Assembly (NCBI RefSeq): GCF_003313385.1
Contig: NZ_QMHN01000004.1
Coordinates: forward strand, 436,531-500,530
Source: Pedobacter chitinilyticus
Lineage (GTDB): Bacteria; Bacteroidota; Bacteroidia; Sphingobacteriales; Sphingobacteriaceae
Direction of reading: 5' to 3'
Length of the DNA: 64,000 nt
Positions 35,094-45,140 of this stretch are shown in pieces. The notes under the pieces are model-generated. The model did no database searches and had not been told where the DNA came from. It was given only the letters and a program-made list of their open reading frames with translations. A program made the translations under genes and the position numbers. Each line of letters opens with the position of its first letter. Within the stretch, counting starts at the first letter, position 1.

Positions 35094-35969
35094 ATGAGCA
35101 AAGTAAAAGTAGGCATGGTGCAGATGAGCTGTACCGCAGATAAGCAAGAAAATTTAGATAAAGCTATTGTGAAAGTAAGGGAAGCGGCTGCAAAGGGCGC
35201 TCAAATTGTGTGTTTGCAAGAGCTTTTTACGTCATTGTATTTTTGTGATGTAGAAGACTATGATAATTTTGATTTAGCGGAAGCCATTCCAGGTCCTTCT
35301 ACCGATGCTTTGCAAGTAGTGGCTAAAGAATTGGGAGTGGTGATTATCGCTTCGTTGTTCGAGAAAAGAGCTCAAGGTTTGTACCACAATACTACTGCGG
35401 TTTTAGATGCGGATGGTAGCTATTTGGGTAAATACCGTAAAATGCACATCCCTGATGATCCTGCTTATTACGAGAAGTTTTATTTTACTCCTGGCGATTT
35501 GGGTTACAAGGTTTTTCAAACCAAGTTTGCTAAAATTGGCATCTTAATTTGTTGGGACCAATGGTATCCTGAAGCCTCACGTATTACCGCTTTAATGGGT
35601 GCCGAAATTATGTTTTATCCAACAGCTATTGGTTGGGATACTACACAGGACGAAGAGACGAACAAAGACCAATACAATGCTTGGCAAACCATCCAACGTT
35701 CGCACTCGGTAGCTAATGGCTTACCTGTAATTAGTGTAAATCGTGTAGGTTTTGAGCAAGAAGGTCGTATGAAGTTTTGGGGCGGTAGTTTTGCAACCAA
35801 CGCACAGGGCAAGTTGCTATACCTAGCTTCACACGATAAAGAAGAAACAGAAGTGGTAGATATTGACCTTACACAAAGTGACTATATCCGCAAACATTGG
35901 CCTTTCTTAAGAGATAGAAGAATTGATTCTTATCAGCCGATCACGAAGAGATTTATCGATGAAGATTAG
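35094..35969 (+). CDS. aguB: N-carbamoylputrescine amidase
   Basis: Carbon-nitrogen hydrolase of 291 aa with the Glu-Lys-Cys triad: LQELFTS (Glu), KYRKMHIPDD (Lys) and GILICWDQWYPEASR (Cys). The IPDDPAYYEKFYFTPGD block is typical of plant-type AguB, which makes putrescine from N-carbamoylputrescine. The partner agmatine deiminase follows, now separated by an inserted four-helix-bundle cassette. Together they convert agmatine to putrescine. Confidence 0.95.
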   Translation: MSKVKVGMVQMSCTADKQENLDKAIVKVREAAAKGAQIVCLQELFTSLYFCDVEDYDNFDLAEAIPGPSTDALQVVAKELGVVIIASLFEKRAQGLYHNTTAVLDADGSYLGKYRKMHIPDDPAYYEKFYFTPGDLGYKVFQTKFAKIGILICWDQWYPEASRITALMGAEIMFYPTAIGWDTTQDEETNKDQYNAWQTIQRSHSVANGLPVISVNRVGFEQEGRMKFWGGSFATNAQGKLLYLASHDKEETEVVDIDLTQSDYIRKHWPFLRDRRIDSYQPITKRFIDED

Positions 35970-35976
35970 TGGTTAG

Positions 35977-36078
35977 CCGGGAAGTTTATAGTTAGGAAGT
36001 CGGAAGACTATAGTCAGGAAGTCCGAAAGATTATAGTTGGAGAGTTGGGAAGATTATAGTTGGGAAGTCCGAAATAGT
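35977..36078. repeat. Degenerate tandem repeat, left flank of the four-helix-bundle gene
   Basis: About five units of 20-24 nt on the pattern GGAAGTCCGAAAGATTATAG, with variation. The reverse complement of the same motif lies on the other side of the gene at 36526-36570. Confidence 0.75.
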
Positions 36079-36123
36079 TTTTCAAGACAAAGTTGTATCT
36101 TCATTTCATCTAAAATACAACCT

Positions 36124-36477
36124 ATGTCATTTAAATTTGAAAAACTAAAGGTCTGGCAAAAAGCTTTGGACTTAGCTGACGAAATTAACCAACTGACTAA
36201 AACATTTCCTAGAGAAGAAATTTATATCCTAAACTCACAAATAAAAAGAGCTGCAGACTCAATTTCACTAAATATTGCAGAAGGAAGCACAGGGCAAAGT
36301 AATGCTGAATTTATAAGATTTCTGCGTTACGCATTAAGGTCTAATATTGAAGTTGTTGGTTGTTTGCATCTCGCTAAAAGAAGAAAATATATATTAGAGG
36401 ACCGTTTTGTTGAACTTTATTCTTCTTGTGAAGAAGTGCTAGTGATGATAAATGGTCTTATAAAATCATTAAAGTAA
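36124..36477 (+). CDS. Four helix bundle protein (S23/TIGR02436 family)
   Basis: A 117-aa protein starting MSFKFEKLKVWQKALDLADE, the hallmark N terminus of the family first seen in 23S rRNA intervening sequences and related to Avd proteins of diversity-generating retroelements. Helices and the AADSISLNIAEGS and FLRYALRS segments are conserved. Function unknown. Its stop overlaps the aguA ATG (TAATG). The upstream in-frame extension consists of repeat sequence and was rejected. The gene with its flanking inverted repeats appears inserted between aguB and aguA. Confidence 0.88.
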   Translation: MSFKFEKLKVWQKALDLADEINQLTKTFPREEIYILNSQIKRAADSISLNIAEGSTGQSNAEFIRFLRYALRSNIEVVGCLHLAKRRKYILEDRFVELYSSCEEVLVMINGLIKSLK

Positions 36478-37595
36478 TGTCTGATAATATTCATCATAAA
36501 TCTGATACTCATCTCCATCACACTAAGTCTTCCAGACTTTCTGACTTTCCGACTTTCCAACTTTCTGAAACACCAAAGGCAAAAGGCTATGCGTTTCCTG
36601 CGGAATGGGCTAAGCACGAGGCAACGTGGTTAAGCTGGCCGCATAAGGAAGCTTCGTGGCCTGGGAAAATAGACACCATTTACGAGCCCTATTGTCTGTT
36701 CATTAAGGCGGTTGCCAAAGGCGAAAAAGTACGAATTAACGTAAAGGATGAGGAAATGAAAGCTTTTGCTATTTCGCAATTAGAAAAAGTGAGGGCTGAT
36801 TTGAATCAAATTGAGTTTTATTTTAACGAAACCAACGATGCTTGGTGCCGTGACCATGGTCCTGCTTTTGTATTAAAGGGAAATGAGAAAGCGGTGGTAG
36901 ATTGGGGTTATAATGCTTGGGGAGATAAATATCCTCCCTACGACTTGGATGATGTAGTGCCGACCAAAATTGCTAAGCATTTCAACTTGCCTTTATTTAC
37001 GCCTGATATTGTAATGGAAGGTGGTTCGGTAGAGTTTAATGGTGCTGGAACTATTTTAACGAGCGAAGCTTGCTTGCTGAACGAGAACAGAAACCCTCAT
37101 TTAACCAAAGAGCAAATAGAAACCTATCTGATGGAGTTCTATGGCGCATCGCAGATTTTATGGGTGGGCGATGGCATTGTAGGCGATGATACCGATGGCC
37201 ATATTGATGATATCACTCGTTTTGTAAATGAAGATACGGTGCTAACGGTTGTCGAAAGTAATCCTTTGGATGAAAACTACTTGTTGTTGAAAGAGAATTT
37301 GGAGCGCTTAAAGGAAATGACTTTGCTAGATGGTAGAAAGCTGAACATCATTGAGCTGCCAATGCCGTCACCAGTGATTTATGAAGACACCAGATTGCCT
37401 GCCTCATACGCCAATTTTTACATTGCAAATGCTGCGGTAGTGGTGCCAACCTTTAGAGATGTAAATGATAAAATTGCTTTAGATATTATACAAAAAGCAT
37501 TTCCAGACCGTGAGGTAATTGGAATTGATTCTACAGATATTATTTGGGGCTTGGGCAGCTTCCATTGTTTAAGCCAACAAGAACCAGCTGTTTAG
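36477..37595 (+). CDS. aguA: Agmatine deiminase with repeat-derived N-terminal extension
   Basis: Converts agmatine to N-carbamoylputrescine. Guanidino-modifying fold with CRDHGPAF, EGGSVEFNGAGTIL, GDDTDGHIDD (Asp, His) and the nucleophilic Cys near the end in GSFHCLSQQEPA. The canonical enzyme begins near GYAFPAEW (residue 39 here). The first about 35 residues have no family counterpart, and residues about 17-31 are encoded by the repeat at 36526-36570. Its ATG overlaps the four-helix-bundle stop, so translation is coupled to the inserted gene. Confidence 0.94.
   Translation: MSDNIHHKSDTHLHHTKSSRLSDFPTFQLSETPKAKGYAFPAEWAKHEATWLSWPHKEASWPGKIDTIYEPYCLFIKAVAKGEKVRINVKDEEMKAFAISQLEKVRADLNQIEFYFNETNDAWCRDHGPAFVLKGNEKAVVDWGYNAWGDKYPPYDLDDVVPTKIAKHFNLPLFTPDIVMEGGSVEFNGAGTILTSEACLLNENRNPHLTKEQIETYLMEFYGASQILWVGDGIVGDDTDGHIDDITRFVNEDTVLTVVESNPLDENYLLLKENLERLKEMTLLDGRKLNIIELPMPSPVIYEDTRLPASYANFYIANAAVVVPTFRDVNDKIALDIIQKAFPDREVIGIDSTDIIWGLGSFHCLSQQEPAV
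36526..36570. repeat. Right flank repeat of the four-helix-bundle cassette, inside aguA
   Basis: AAGTCTTCCAGACTTTCTG, then ACTTTCCGACTTTCC and AACTTTCTG: reverse-complement version of the GGAAGTCCGAAAG pattern at 35977-36078. It is translated as part of the aguA N terminus. Confidence 0.72.
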
Positions 37596-37681
37596 TTAGT
37601 AGTTTGCCCAAGCAATTAAGCAATACAACAATTGAACAATTTGTTAACTTTATAAGATTAAAACTTTACAACATTTCATAA

Positions 37682-38425
37682 ATGAAATTACTAGAAGGAA
37701 AAACAGCACTGGTAACAGGTGCATCAAAAGGAATAGGTAGAAAAATTGCCGAAGAATTTGCGAAGCAAGGTGCTAATGTTGCTTTTACCTATTTGTCATC
37801 AGTAGAAAAAGGACAAGCTTTGGAGCAAGAACTGCAAAGCTTTGGAACCAAAGTAAAAGGATACCGTTCTGATGCTTCTAAATTTGACGAAGCAGAGCAA
37901 TTAATCAATGATATTGTAGCTGATTTTGGAACTATTGACATCGTGGTAAACAACGCTGGTATTACTAAGGACGGCTTGTTGATGCGTATGAGTGAAGAAA
38001 ATTGGGATGACGTAATGAACGTTAACCTAAAATCGGTATTTAATGTAACCAAAGCTGCCTCTAAAGTGATGATGAAAAACCGTAAAGGTGTTTTCATTAA
38101 CATGAGCTCGGTGGTAGGCGTACAAGGTAACGCTGGACAAGCCAACTACGCAGCTTCTAAAGCGGGAATTATTGGTTTTACCAAATCAGTAGCTAAAGAA
38201 TTAGGTTCACGTAATATCCGTGCTAACGTAGTTGCTCCAGGTTTTATCAAAACTGAAATGACCGAAGTATTAGACCCTGCAGTAGTTGCTGGTTGGGAAA
38301 AAGATATTCCATTGAAACGTGCTGGCGAAACGATAGACATTGCTAATGTTTGCGTTTTCTTAGCATCGGATATGAGTGCTTACGTTACAGGACAAACACT
38401 TTCTGTTTGTGGCGGAATGCTATAA
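37682..38425 (+). CDS. fabG: 3-oxoacyl-[acyl-carrier-protein] reductase
   Basis: Short-chain dehydrogenase of 247 aa reducing 3-ketoacyl-ACP in fatty acid elongation. TGASKGIGRKIAEEF (cofactor), NNAGITKDGLLMRM, catalytic Ser-Tyr-Lys in NMSSVVGVQ and YAASKAGIIGFTKS, and the C-terminal ASDMSAYVTGQTLSVCGGM give the FabG signature. Followed by a strong terminator. No other fab genes are nearby. Confidence 0.95.
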   Translation: MKLLEGKTALVTGASKGIGRKIAEEFAKQGANVAFTYLSSVEKGQALEQELQSFGTKVKGYRSDASKFDEAEQLINDIVADFGTIDIVVNNAGITKDGLLMRMSEENWDDVMNVNLKSVFNVTKAASKVMMKNRKGVFINMSSVVGVQGNAGQANYAASKAGIIGFTKSVAKELGSRNIRANVVAPGFIKTEMTEVLDPAVVAGWEKDIPLKRAGETIDIANVCVFLASDMSAYVTGQTLSVCGGML

Positions 38426-38448
38426 TCAAAGCGTTAAAGAATAAAGGT

Positions 38449-38475
38449 AAAGTCCCGCACATGCGGGACTTTTAT
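38449..38475 (+). terminator. Rho-independent terminator after fabG
   Basis: Perfect arms AAAGTCCCGCA (38449-38459) and TGCGGGACTTT (38462-38472), the same stem as after mqo. The stop codon of the convergent L,D-transpeptidase gene falls at its right edge, so it may act in both directions. Confidence 0.88.
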
Positions 38476-39209
38476 TTTACCACATAATTTCCACCAACTT
38501 GTCTCACCTTAGGCAAGGTTTTATGTTGCTCAAAATGCAGATAACCTGTTTGAAGGATTTTCCATAGTGCCAAGTTCTGAGGATATTTGGGTCCGTATTT
38601 TTCTAAGTTTGCCTTAGTCATTCTAAACGGAAAGATATTGACAGGAATTTGAGTCTGCCCTTGGTCTTTAGCTTCCATTGCCAACAAATACACTTCCTTA
38701 ATTTTATCATCCGTTAAAGGGATACAACCTACAGTAACACAATCTCCATGGATATAAATATCTCCCCCAGTTTTTCGGTCTTTTCCCGTTCTTGCCTTAT
38801 CAACTCCATTTGGATAATCTACACCTAACGACAAATGGAAATTACTCATTGGGTTAAATACATTAATGTAATAATAACCTTCTGGAGTCTGTAAGTCGCC
38901 TTCCACAATCTTTGGACCCAATATCCCCGAGCGTGCACAAAAAGGGTAGGTTTTAAACAAACTAAAAGTAGATTGATTTTTTCCTTTTAACCACAACTCT
39001 ACCTTGCCCTCACCTTTATAAGCAGCAATGTACAATTGGTAGCCTTTATCAAAGCCAGCCTGTTTTAAATCCTTTTCTAAAGATGCCCATTTTAAATCGT
39101 AAGCGGCCTTAACCCGTTCAAATTTTAGTTGCTGTTGTTTAAAGCCTTTTTGCGCAGAGGTAGAAAAACTCATGAGGATAACTAAAGTAAAAGCAATTAT
39201 TGATTTCAT
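38472..39209 (-). CDS. L,D-transpeptidase family protein (YafK-like)
   Basis: A 245-aa exported protein with signal peptide (about 1-19) and a YkuD/YafK catalytic domain. The active site is YIHGDCVTVGCIPLTDD, with the His of HG and the nucleophilic Cys of GCIPL. YafK-type proteins cut or make peptidoglycan-lipoprotein or meso-DAP crosslinks. Length and the GFDKGYQLYIAAYKGE region fit. Transcribed convergently to fabG. Confidence 0.9.
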   Translation of the reverse strand: MKSIIAFTLVILMSFSTSAQKGFKQQQLKFERVKAAYDLKWASLEKDLKQAGFDKGYQLYIAAYKGEGKVELWLKGKNQSTFSLFKTYPFCARSGILGPKIVEGDLQTPEGYYYINVFNPMSNFHLSLGVDYPNGVDKARTGKDRKTGGDIYIHGDCVTVGCIPLTDDKIKEVYLLAMEAKDQGQTQIPVNIFPFRMTKANLEKYGPKYPQNLALWKILQTGYLHFEQHKTLPKVRQVGGNYVVK

Positions 39210-39705
39210 TTATGTCTGTTGATTTGTATGCAATTTACAATTTTAGTTGTTTAGTTTGCTGAATGGTTGGATGTTTAGCCTTTAGCCTCCACACTGTTCC
39301 CCATTATATATTTGTCGCTCATTTCGAGCCTAAGCGAGAAGTCTAAATTTATCTTTGGAAGCGCAATAGTCTAGCTGCTATCCTCCGCCAGTCCAGCTTT
39401 ACGCTCCAATCTTTTTGACCGCTTGCCTGTCATTCCGAGGAACGAGGAATCTACTTCTGATGTGCAAAAACTTACAGATTCTTCTCCCGAAACCTCGGGA
39501 TAAGAATGAAAGTAAAAGAACAAAAAGTATTTCCGCTGCAATCTGGGCTATTGAACCAAAAACATTACACAGCAGTTCCAAACCTTTGCTCCCTGTCTCT
39601 TCAATCTTTAGTCATTGCTCCTTGTTCTTTATTCTTCAATCCTTGCTCTTTTTCACTTTTCCCTTTTAATTTTTGACTTAATGTAGCATCTTTACGGTTA
39701 AGCAT
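39210..39705. other. Intergenic region dominated by repeats
   Basis: About 500 nt between divergent genes. Holds a partial palindrome at about 39313-39343 (TCATTTCGAG, GCGAGAAGTCTAAAT) and the composite element at 39390-39550. Low-complexity text such as TTCTTTATTCTTCAATCC precedes the VWA-like gene. No gene seen; an 84-codon open frame (39415-39669) is repeat-derived. Confidence 0.5.
39390..39550. repeat. Composite inverted element, copy C, with GTCATTCCGAGG core
   Basis: Ends 39390-39417 (AGTCCAGCTTTACGCTCC, then AATCTTTTTG) and 39521-39550 (CAAAAAGTATTTCCGCTGC, then AATCTGGGCTA). The core is a REP-like palindrome: left arm near 39429-39451 (GTCATTCCGAGG, GAGGAATCT) and right arm near 39476-39511 (AGATTCTTCTCCCGA, CCTCGGGAT, AATGAAAG). 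Confidence 0.78.
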
Positions 39706-41790
39706 ATGGCAAATTTCCTGTCTTTTTCAACCTTTCTTATTTTTATCGGCTGTGTTGGCCTGGGCGTCCTATATGCATGGATTTTGTATGGGACTAACAA
39801 AAGCCTGGGTAAAAAAACTCGTAATACTTTAGCCTTGGCCAGAGCTTTGGCAGTAGCCATTCTTGCCTTTTTACTATTTGCACCTTTAGTGCGCAGGGTT
39901 AGCCATACGCCCGAAAAACCAGTGATTGTTATTGCAAATGATAATTCCATATCGGTTAAAGCGATACAACCTACTGGTTTTAATGCCAAAAAATATGAAG
40001 AGGATTTAAAAGCTTTGGCTGCCAAGCTTGGAGAAAGATATGAAGTGAAAACTTATACTTTCGGTGATAGCGTAAAATCGGGATTTGAATTTACAGGTAC
40101 TCATCAGGTGACTAACGGAACAACATTGGTCAATCGTTTAAATGATGAACTTTTGAACCGAAATGTAGGTGCCATCATCATCGCCAGCGACGGTATTTTC
40201 AATAGGGGAGGGAATCCTTTATACGAACTCAATAAGATTAAAGCACCAGTTTATACCATCGCCCTTGGCGATACCATTCCAAAGAGAGATGTGTTAGTGG
40301 CAAATGTCAACTACAACAATATCGTTTATCTGGATAATGAGTTTACTTTAGATGTACAGGTACAGGCTTTTGAAAGTAGGGGAGAAAACACCAAACTATC
40401 GGTGCTGGAAAACGGTAAGCAAGTAGCCGAACAAACCATTGACATCAACAATGCTAGTTTTGTAAAGGATGTACAAATCAAACTAAAAGCCAATAAGGTT
40501 GGCGTTCATGCCTATACCATTAATCTTGCTACGGTTAAAAACGAAATTACCACGAAGAACAACAGCCAAACTATTTTTGTGGAGGTGATGGATGGTAGAC
40601 AGAAAATTTTGTTGGCATCAGCCTCGGCACATCCAGATTTGGCTACTTTAAAACAAGCCATCGAGCTCAATCAACATTATGAAGTAACCCTTGCTTTGAC
40701 GGAGGAACTGGAAAAAGTAGATTTGTCCAAATACAGCCTGGCAATCCTTTATCAACTGCCAGCATTAAACTATTCGGCAAGCTCGTTAATTAGCAAATTG
40801 CGTGAACAAAAAATAGCAACGTGGTATATTGTAGGAGCACAAAGTAACCTTTCGGCTTTTGGTCAAGTCCAACAACAGGTAAGTTTTGCCAGAGCTACTG
40901 GAAGCTTGCAGGAGGTGTTTCCTTATTATCAGGAGAATTTTACTAGCTACAGCCTCAATACCGAAGCGTTAAAACAGCTTGAAACGTATGACCCTCTATT
41001 GGTCCCTTTTTCAAATATAATGATTAAGGGAAATTACGCTGCGGTATTGAACCAACGCATAGGCAAGGTAAATACACAAAGTCCGATGTTGTTTTTTGCA
41101 GAGGATAACGGAAAGAAAATGGGCTTTTTAATTGGTGAAGGACTTTGGAAATGGAAGTTAGAGGAAGCCAAAAATGAAAATAGCTATCCCTTGGTAGCAG
41201 AGCTGATTTCTAAAACCGTACAATATTTATCTGTAAAGGATGATAAAAGAAAGTTCAAGGTTTACACCAGCAAAAGTACTTTCGAAGAAAATGAGAGCGT
41301 AGTGCTTAACGCTACTTTGTATGACGATGCTTTTGAGCCCGTAAACAATTCCGAAGTAAAGGTGCAATTGAAAAATACCGAAGGAAAGGTTTACAACTAT
41401 ACTTTTTCAAAAATGGGTAGCGGTTATCAGTTAGATGCGGGAAATTTACCTCAAGGCAACTATTCGTATATCGCCTCTACCAGTTTGGGCGACAAAAAAT
41501 ATACCGCCAATGGTGCATTTTTCGTAAATGCAATGATTAGCGAATATCAACAAACTACGGCCAACCATCAGTTGTTAAACACCATGGCCCAACAAACACA
41601 GGGCAAAATGTATATGCCTGCCAACTTATTGGATATTGCAAATGAGCTCGAGAAAAGCGGGCAGGTAAAAACCATTACTTATGAGGATAGAAGATATGAA
41701 GAGATGATTAACCTCAAATGGATTTTTGCCCTTATCTTACTTTTGTTGAGTGCAGAATGGTTTTTCAGAAAACGTAACGGCGAAGCATAG
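39706..41790 (+). CDS. VWA-like membrane protein
   Basis: A 694-aa protein with two N-terminal helices (about 5-28 and 43-62), a large extracytoplasmic region and a C-terminal anchor (WIFALILLLLSAEWFF, about 672-688) followed by basic residues. After the second helix, VIVIANDNSIS keeps a DxSxS pattern like the MIDAS of von Willebrand A domains, and GAIIIASDGIFNRGGNPL matches the VWA/BatA region. Related Bacteroidota proteins lie near aerotolerance Bat genes, but here none are adjacent. Function unknown. Its stop is 3 nt from the TRIC gene. Confidence 0.8.
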   Translation: MANFLSFSTFLIFIGCVGLGVLYAWILYGTNKSLGKKTRNTLALARALAVAILAFLLFAPLVRRVSHTPEKPVIVIANDNSISVKAIQPTGFNAKKYEEDLKALAAKLGERYEVKTYTFGDSVKSGFEFTGTHQVTNGTTLVNRLNDELLNRNVGAIIIASDGIFNRGGNPLYELNKIKAPVYTIALGDTIPKRDVLVANVNYNNIVYLDNEFTLDVQVQAFESRGENTKLSVLENGKQVAEQTIDINNASFVKDVQIKLKANKVGVHAYTINLATVKNEITTKNNSQTIFVEVMDGRQKILLASASAHPDLATLKQAIELNQHYEVTLALTEELEKVDLSKYSLAILYQLPALNYSASSLISKLREQKIATWYIVGAQSNLSAFGQVQQQVSFARATGSLQEVFPYYQENFTSYSLNTEALKQLETYDPLLVPFSNIMIKGNYAAVLNQRIGKVNTQSPMLFFAEDNGKKMGFLIGEGLWKWKLEEAKNENSYPLVAELISKTVQYLSVKDDKRKFKVYTSKSTFEENESVVLNATLYDDAFEPVNNSEVKVQLKNTEGKVYNYTFSKMGSGYQLDAGNLPQGNYSYIASTSLGDKKYTANGAFFVNAMISEYQQTTANHQLLNTMAQQTQGKMYMPANLLDIANELEKSGQVKTITYEDRRYEEMINLKWIFALILLLLSAEWFFRKRNGEA

Positions 41791-41792
41791 GC

Positions 41793-42404
41793 ATGAATAT
41801 TGACACCACCGACGTCATTGAGGTATTGGGTACCATCTCTTTTGCCATATCGGGCACTTTTGCGGCGGTACAAAAGCGTTTGGACCCTTTCGGAGTACTT
41901 ATCATTGCTTTTGTAACCTCTATTGGCGGTGGTACCGTGAGGGATTTGTTGTTGGGTGATACGCCTGTAGCCTGGATGCGGGATGTAAACTACTGTCTAC
42001 TTATATTAGTCACTTCTATTCTGACTTTGTTTTTCAAACACCACATTAAGAAATTTAAGGTGACGTTGTTTTTATTCGATTCCTTGGGTTTGGGCCTATT
42101 TACTTTGGTGGGCGTTCAAAAAGGAATAGTTTTTGGTTTGGAACCAGGAATGTGTATTGCCTTGGGAACCATTACGGGTTGTTTTGGCGGGATTATCAGA
42201 GATACGCTGTTAAATACCATTCCGCTCATTTTTAGAAAAGAAATTTACGCCACAGCCTGTATTGCAGGTGGGGCTTTATATTTTGGCTTGCTTTATTTCG
42301 GCCTCGCAGCAGATATTGCCAAAATTGCGGTGATTGTATTCATCGTTACCCTTAGAATTTTGGTGGTAAAGTATAAGCTGGCCCTGCCAAGATTTGGGTA
42401 TTAG
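41793..42404 (+). CDS. Trimeric intracellular cation (TRIC) channel family protein (YicG/UPF0126-like)
   Basis: A 203-aa inner-membrane protein with about seven helices and the two glycine-rich half-motifs GGGTVRDLLLGDTPVAW (about 49-65) and GCFGGIIRDTLLNTIPL (about 127-143), which mark TRIC channel homologues in bacteria. Likely a cation (K+) channel; older annotations say glycine transporter. It starts 3 nt after the VWA-like gene and probably shares its transcript. Confidence 0.92.
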   Translation: MNIDTTDVIEVLGTISFAISGTFAAVQKRLDPFGVLIIAFVTSIGGGTVRDLLLGDTPVAWMRDVNYCLLILVTSILTLFFKHHIKKFKVTLFLFDSLGLGLFTLVGVQKGIVFGLEPGMCIALGTITGCFGGIIRDTLLNTIPLIFRKEIYATACIAGGALYFGLLYFGLAADIAKIAVIVFIVTLRILVVKYKLALPRFGY

Positions 42405-42763
42405 TGCAGTTCTTTCAATTTCCACCTTGTGGAGAACCGTAGCTCAACGAAGTTAAATCTTAAATATAAAAGTAATTTGCCTATAGCAATTCCAAAGGTC
42501 TCTCTCCCGAAGGCTCGGGACTGGCACGGTCGAGGTGACGACATAGGAACGGTAGATGACTTGAACAGAAATCTGAAGGATTTCAATCCTTATAGCACAA
42601 ATGTTACAACTCCTACAGAATCGAATCAGCATTAATCAGTTTTTTATAAAGATTTGACCTTTTCGAGGTCTTAAAAAGAGATAGGATAAAGTCCAAAGAT
42701 CTCTCCCGAATGCTTGGGATCAAGCTTAGGTGAAATGACGGAGGGTATGCTTGGGCAGAAGAT
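42405..42763. other. Intergenic region with a diverged direct repeat
   Basis: About 360 nt with no convincing gene. AAAGGTCTCTCCCGAAGGCT (near 42494) recurs as AAAGATCTCTCCCGAATGCT (near 42693), each followed by GGGA, a purine-rich tail and GTGA. A hairpin GACCTTTTCGAGGTC lies near 42656-42670. A 68-codon plus-strand frame (42429-42635) looks non-coding. Confidence 0.4.
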
Positions 42764-43264
42764 TTACGGATAAAGATATTCCTTCAGCTTGCCATTTTCA
42801 GCGGCATCATATAACTGCCACAATTCCTTAGACCAAGTTTTTTTATCACTTTGTTGGTACAAGTAGGGCAACGCTAATTGCATAGCACCTAAAGCTTGTT
42901 CCTGTTTTTGCTTTTCGGTTGGATGCGCTAGGGAAAATTTTGTTAAAGCAGCCATATACATTAACAAAAAATCAGCATCAGCATTGAAGAAACTGGTTTC
43001 CCTTTCCTCTAAATAAAAAACATAATCAGGAGTACCATTCATCCAATCTACCAAAAACTTGCCCGCCTCATTCCTAGATTTATTTTTCTTTTGCAAAGGT
43101 GTTTGGAAAAGATAATCTACTACTTTAATCACAGTAGACTCTGCATGCTTGTAACTTGCTCGTTTGTTTAGCTTAACATTTTTAAGGTTGGGAAGTTCTT
43201 GCCCGAAGCTCGAGGCGGCTTGAAAGCTGCAGAAAAGGAAAATAAGTAAGAAGGTTTTCCTCAT
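42764..43264 (-). CDS. Hypothetical exported protein
   Basis: A 166-aa protein with a signal peptide (about 1-21, cleavage near SSFGQ), then an all-helical domain rich in aromatic and charged residues (TVIKVVDYLFQTP, FLVDWMNGTPDYVFYL, DADFLLMYMAALTKF). Similar small hypothetical proteins are common in Sphingobacteriaceae. No function known. It is 40 nt downstream of divIC in the same direction. Confidence 0.8.
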   Translation of the reverse strand: MRKTFLLIFLFCSFQAASSFGQELPNLKNVKLNKRASYKHAESTVIKVVDYLFQTPLQKKNKSRNEAGKFLVDWMNGTPDYVFYLEERETSFFNADADFLLMYMAALTKFSLAHPTEKQKQEQALGAMQLALPYLYQQSDKKTWSKELWQLYDAAENGKLKEYLYP

Positions 43265-43304
43265 GAGGTTTGGAGTATTTTAAGACTAAAATAGCAAAAA
43301 GGGA

Positions 43305-43604
43305 TTACTTTTTTGCTTCTTCCCTTACAATTACAAAAACATCTTCATTTGCTTTTTTCATGAAGTATTTTTCGCGGGCAAATTTTTCGGCACTGTTTAA
43401 GTTGCTGTCCAATTCCTTTAGGTCTTTTTTTACCAAGGCAATTTCTTTGGTGTAGAAATCTTTCTCCTGTTGAAGCTTTTTAACCTGAACGCTATACTCG
43501 TATTGTGCTATGATATCGTTTTTGTCAAAAAACAACATCCAAACTGCAAATGCAGCAATGGCAATAAAATACTTGTTACGGAAAAGGTCTATTAATCGCT
43601 TCAT
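43305..43604 (-). CDS. divIC: FtsB/DivIC-type septum formation initiator
   Basis: A 99-aa bitopic protein with a short cytoplasmic tail, one helix at about 11-27 (YFIAIAAFAVWMLFF) and a periplasmic coiled coil (YSVQVKKLQQEKDFYTKEI), followed by the EKFAREKYFMKKANEDVF block of DivIC/FtsB. It joins FtsL and FtsQ at the divisome. It lies downstream of eno on the same strand, an arrangement frequently seen for ftsB. A -7 box 6 nt upstream points to its own promoter. Confidence 0.88.
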   Translation of the reverse strand: MKRLIDLFRNKYFIAIAAFAVWMLFFDKNDIIAQYEYSVQVKKLQQEKDFYTKEIALVKKDLKELDSNLNSAEKFAREKYFMKKANEDVFVIVREEAKK

Positions 43605-43610
43605 ATGCTA

Positions 43611-43641
43611 CAAAGATAGCTTAAAATAAAAAACATCCGAA
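43611..43641 (-). promoter_or_regulatory. Promoter of divIC overlapping the eno terminator
   Basis: -7 box TATCTTTG (43611-43618) 6 nt before the ATG, and TTCG (43638-43641) at the -33 position with a 19-nt spacer. The -33 element is part of the eno terminator stem. Confidence 0.5.
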
Positions 43642-43664
43642 GTTTTTAAATCTTCGGATGTTTT
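43630..43664 (-). terminator. Rho-independent terminator after eno
   Basis: Perfect 13-bp arms AAAACATCCGAAG (43630-43642) and CTTCGGATGTTTT (43652-43664) with T-rich flanks. Confidence 0.9.
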
Positions 43665-43714
43665 ACAAATGGAGTTTTCAACTTGTTAACACCTTATTGA
43701 TGTTGAGTTGATTT

Positions 43715-45061
<1,347 letters not shown>

Positions 45062-45073
45062 CTAGGGGTTTTT

Positions 45074-45104
45074 CAAAGTTATAACATTTTTTAAACTTAC
45101 CTAA
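45074..45104 (-). promoter_or_regulatory. Promoter of eno
   Basis: -7 box TAACTTTG (45074-45081) and TTAG (45101-45104), one mismatch to TTTG, with a 19-nt spacer. It lies downstream of the small RNA terminator, so eno is transcribed independently of it. Confidence 0.6.
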
Positions 45105-45140
45105 TCAATTGGTTATATTTTTTGTGGGAGCAAAGGGTAT

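Noticed and set aside
42429..42635. 68-codon open frame after the TRIC gene
   Set aside because: Covers a repeat block, has no family resemblance and no start signal.
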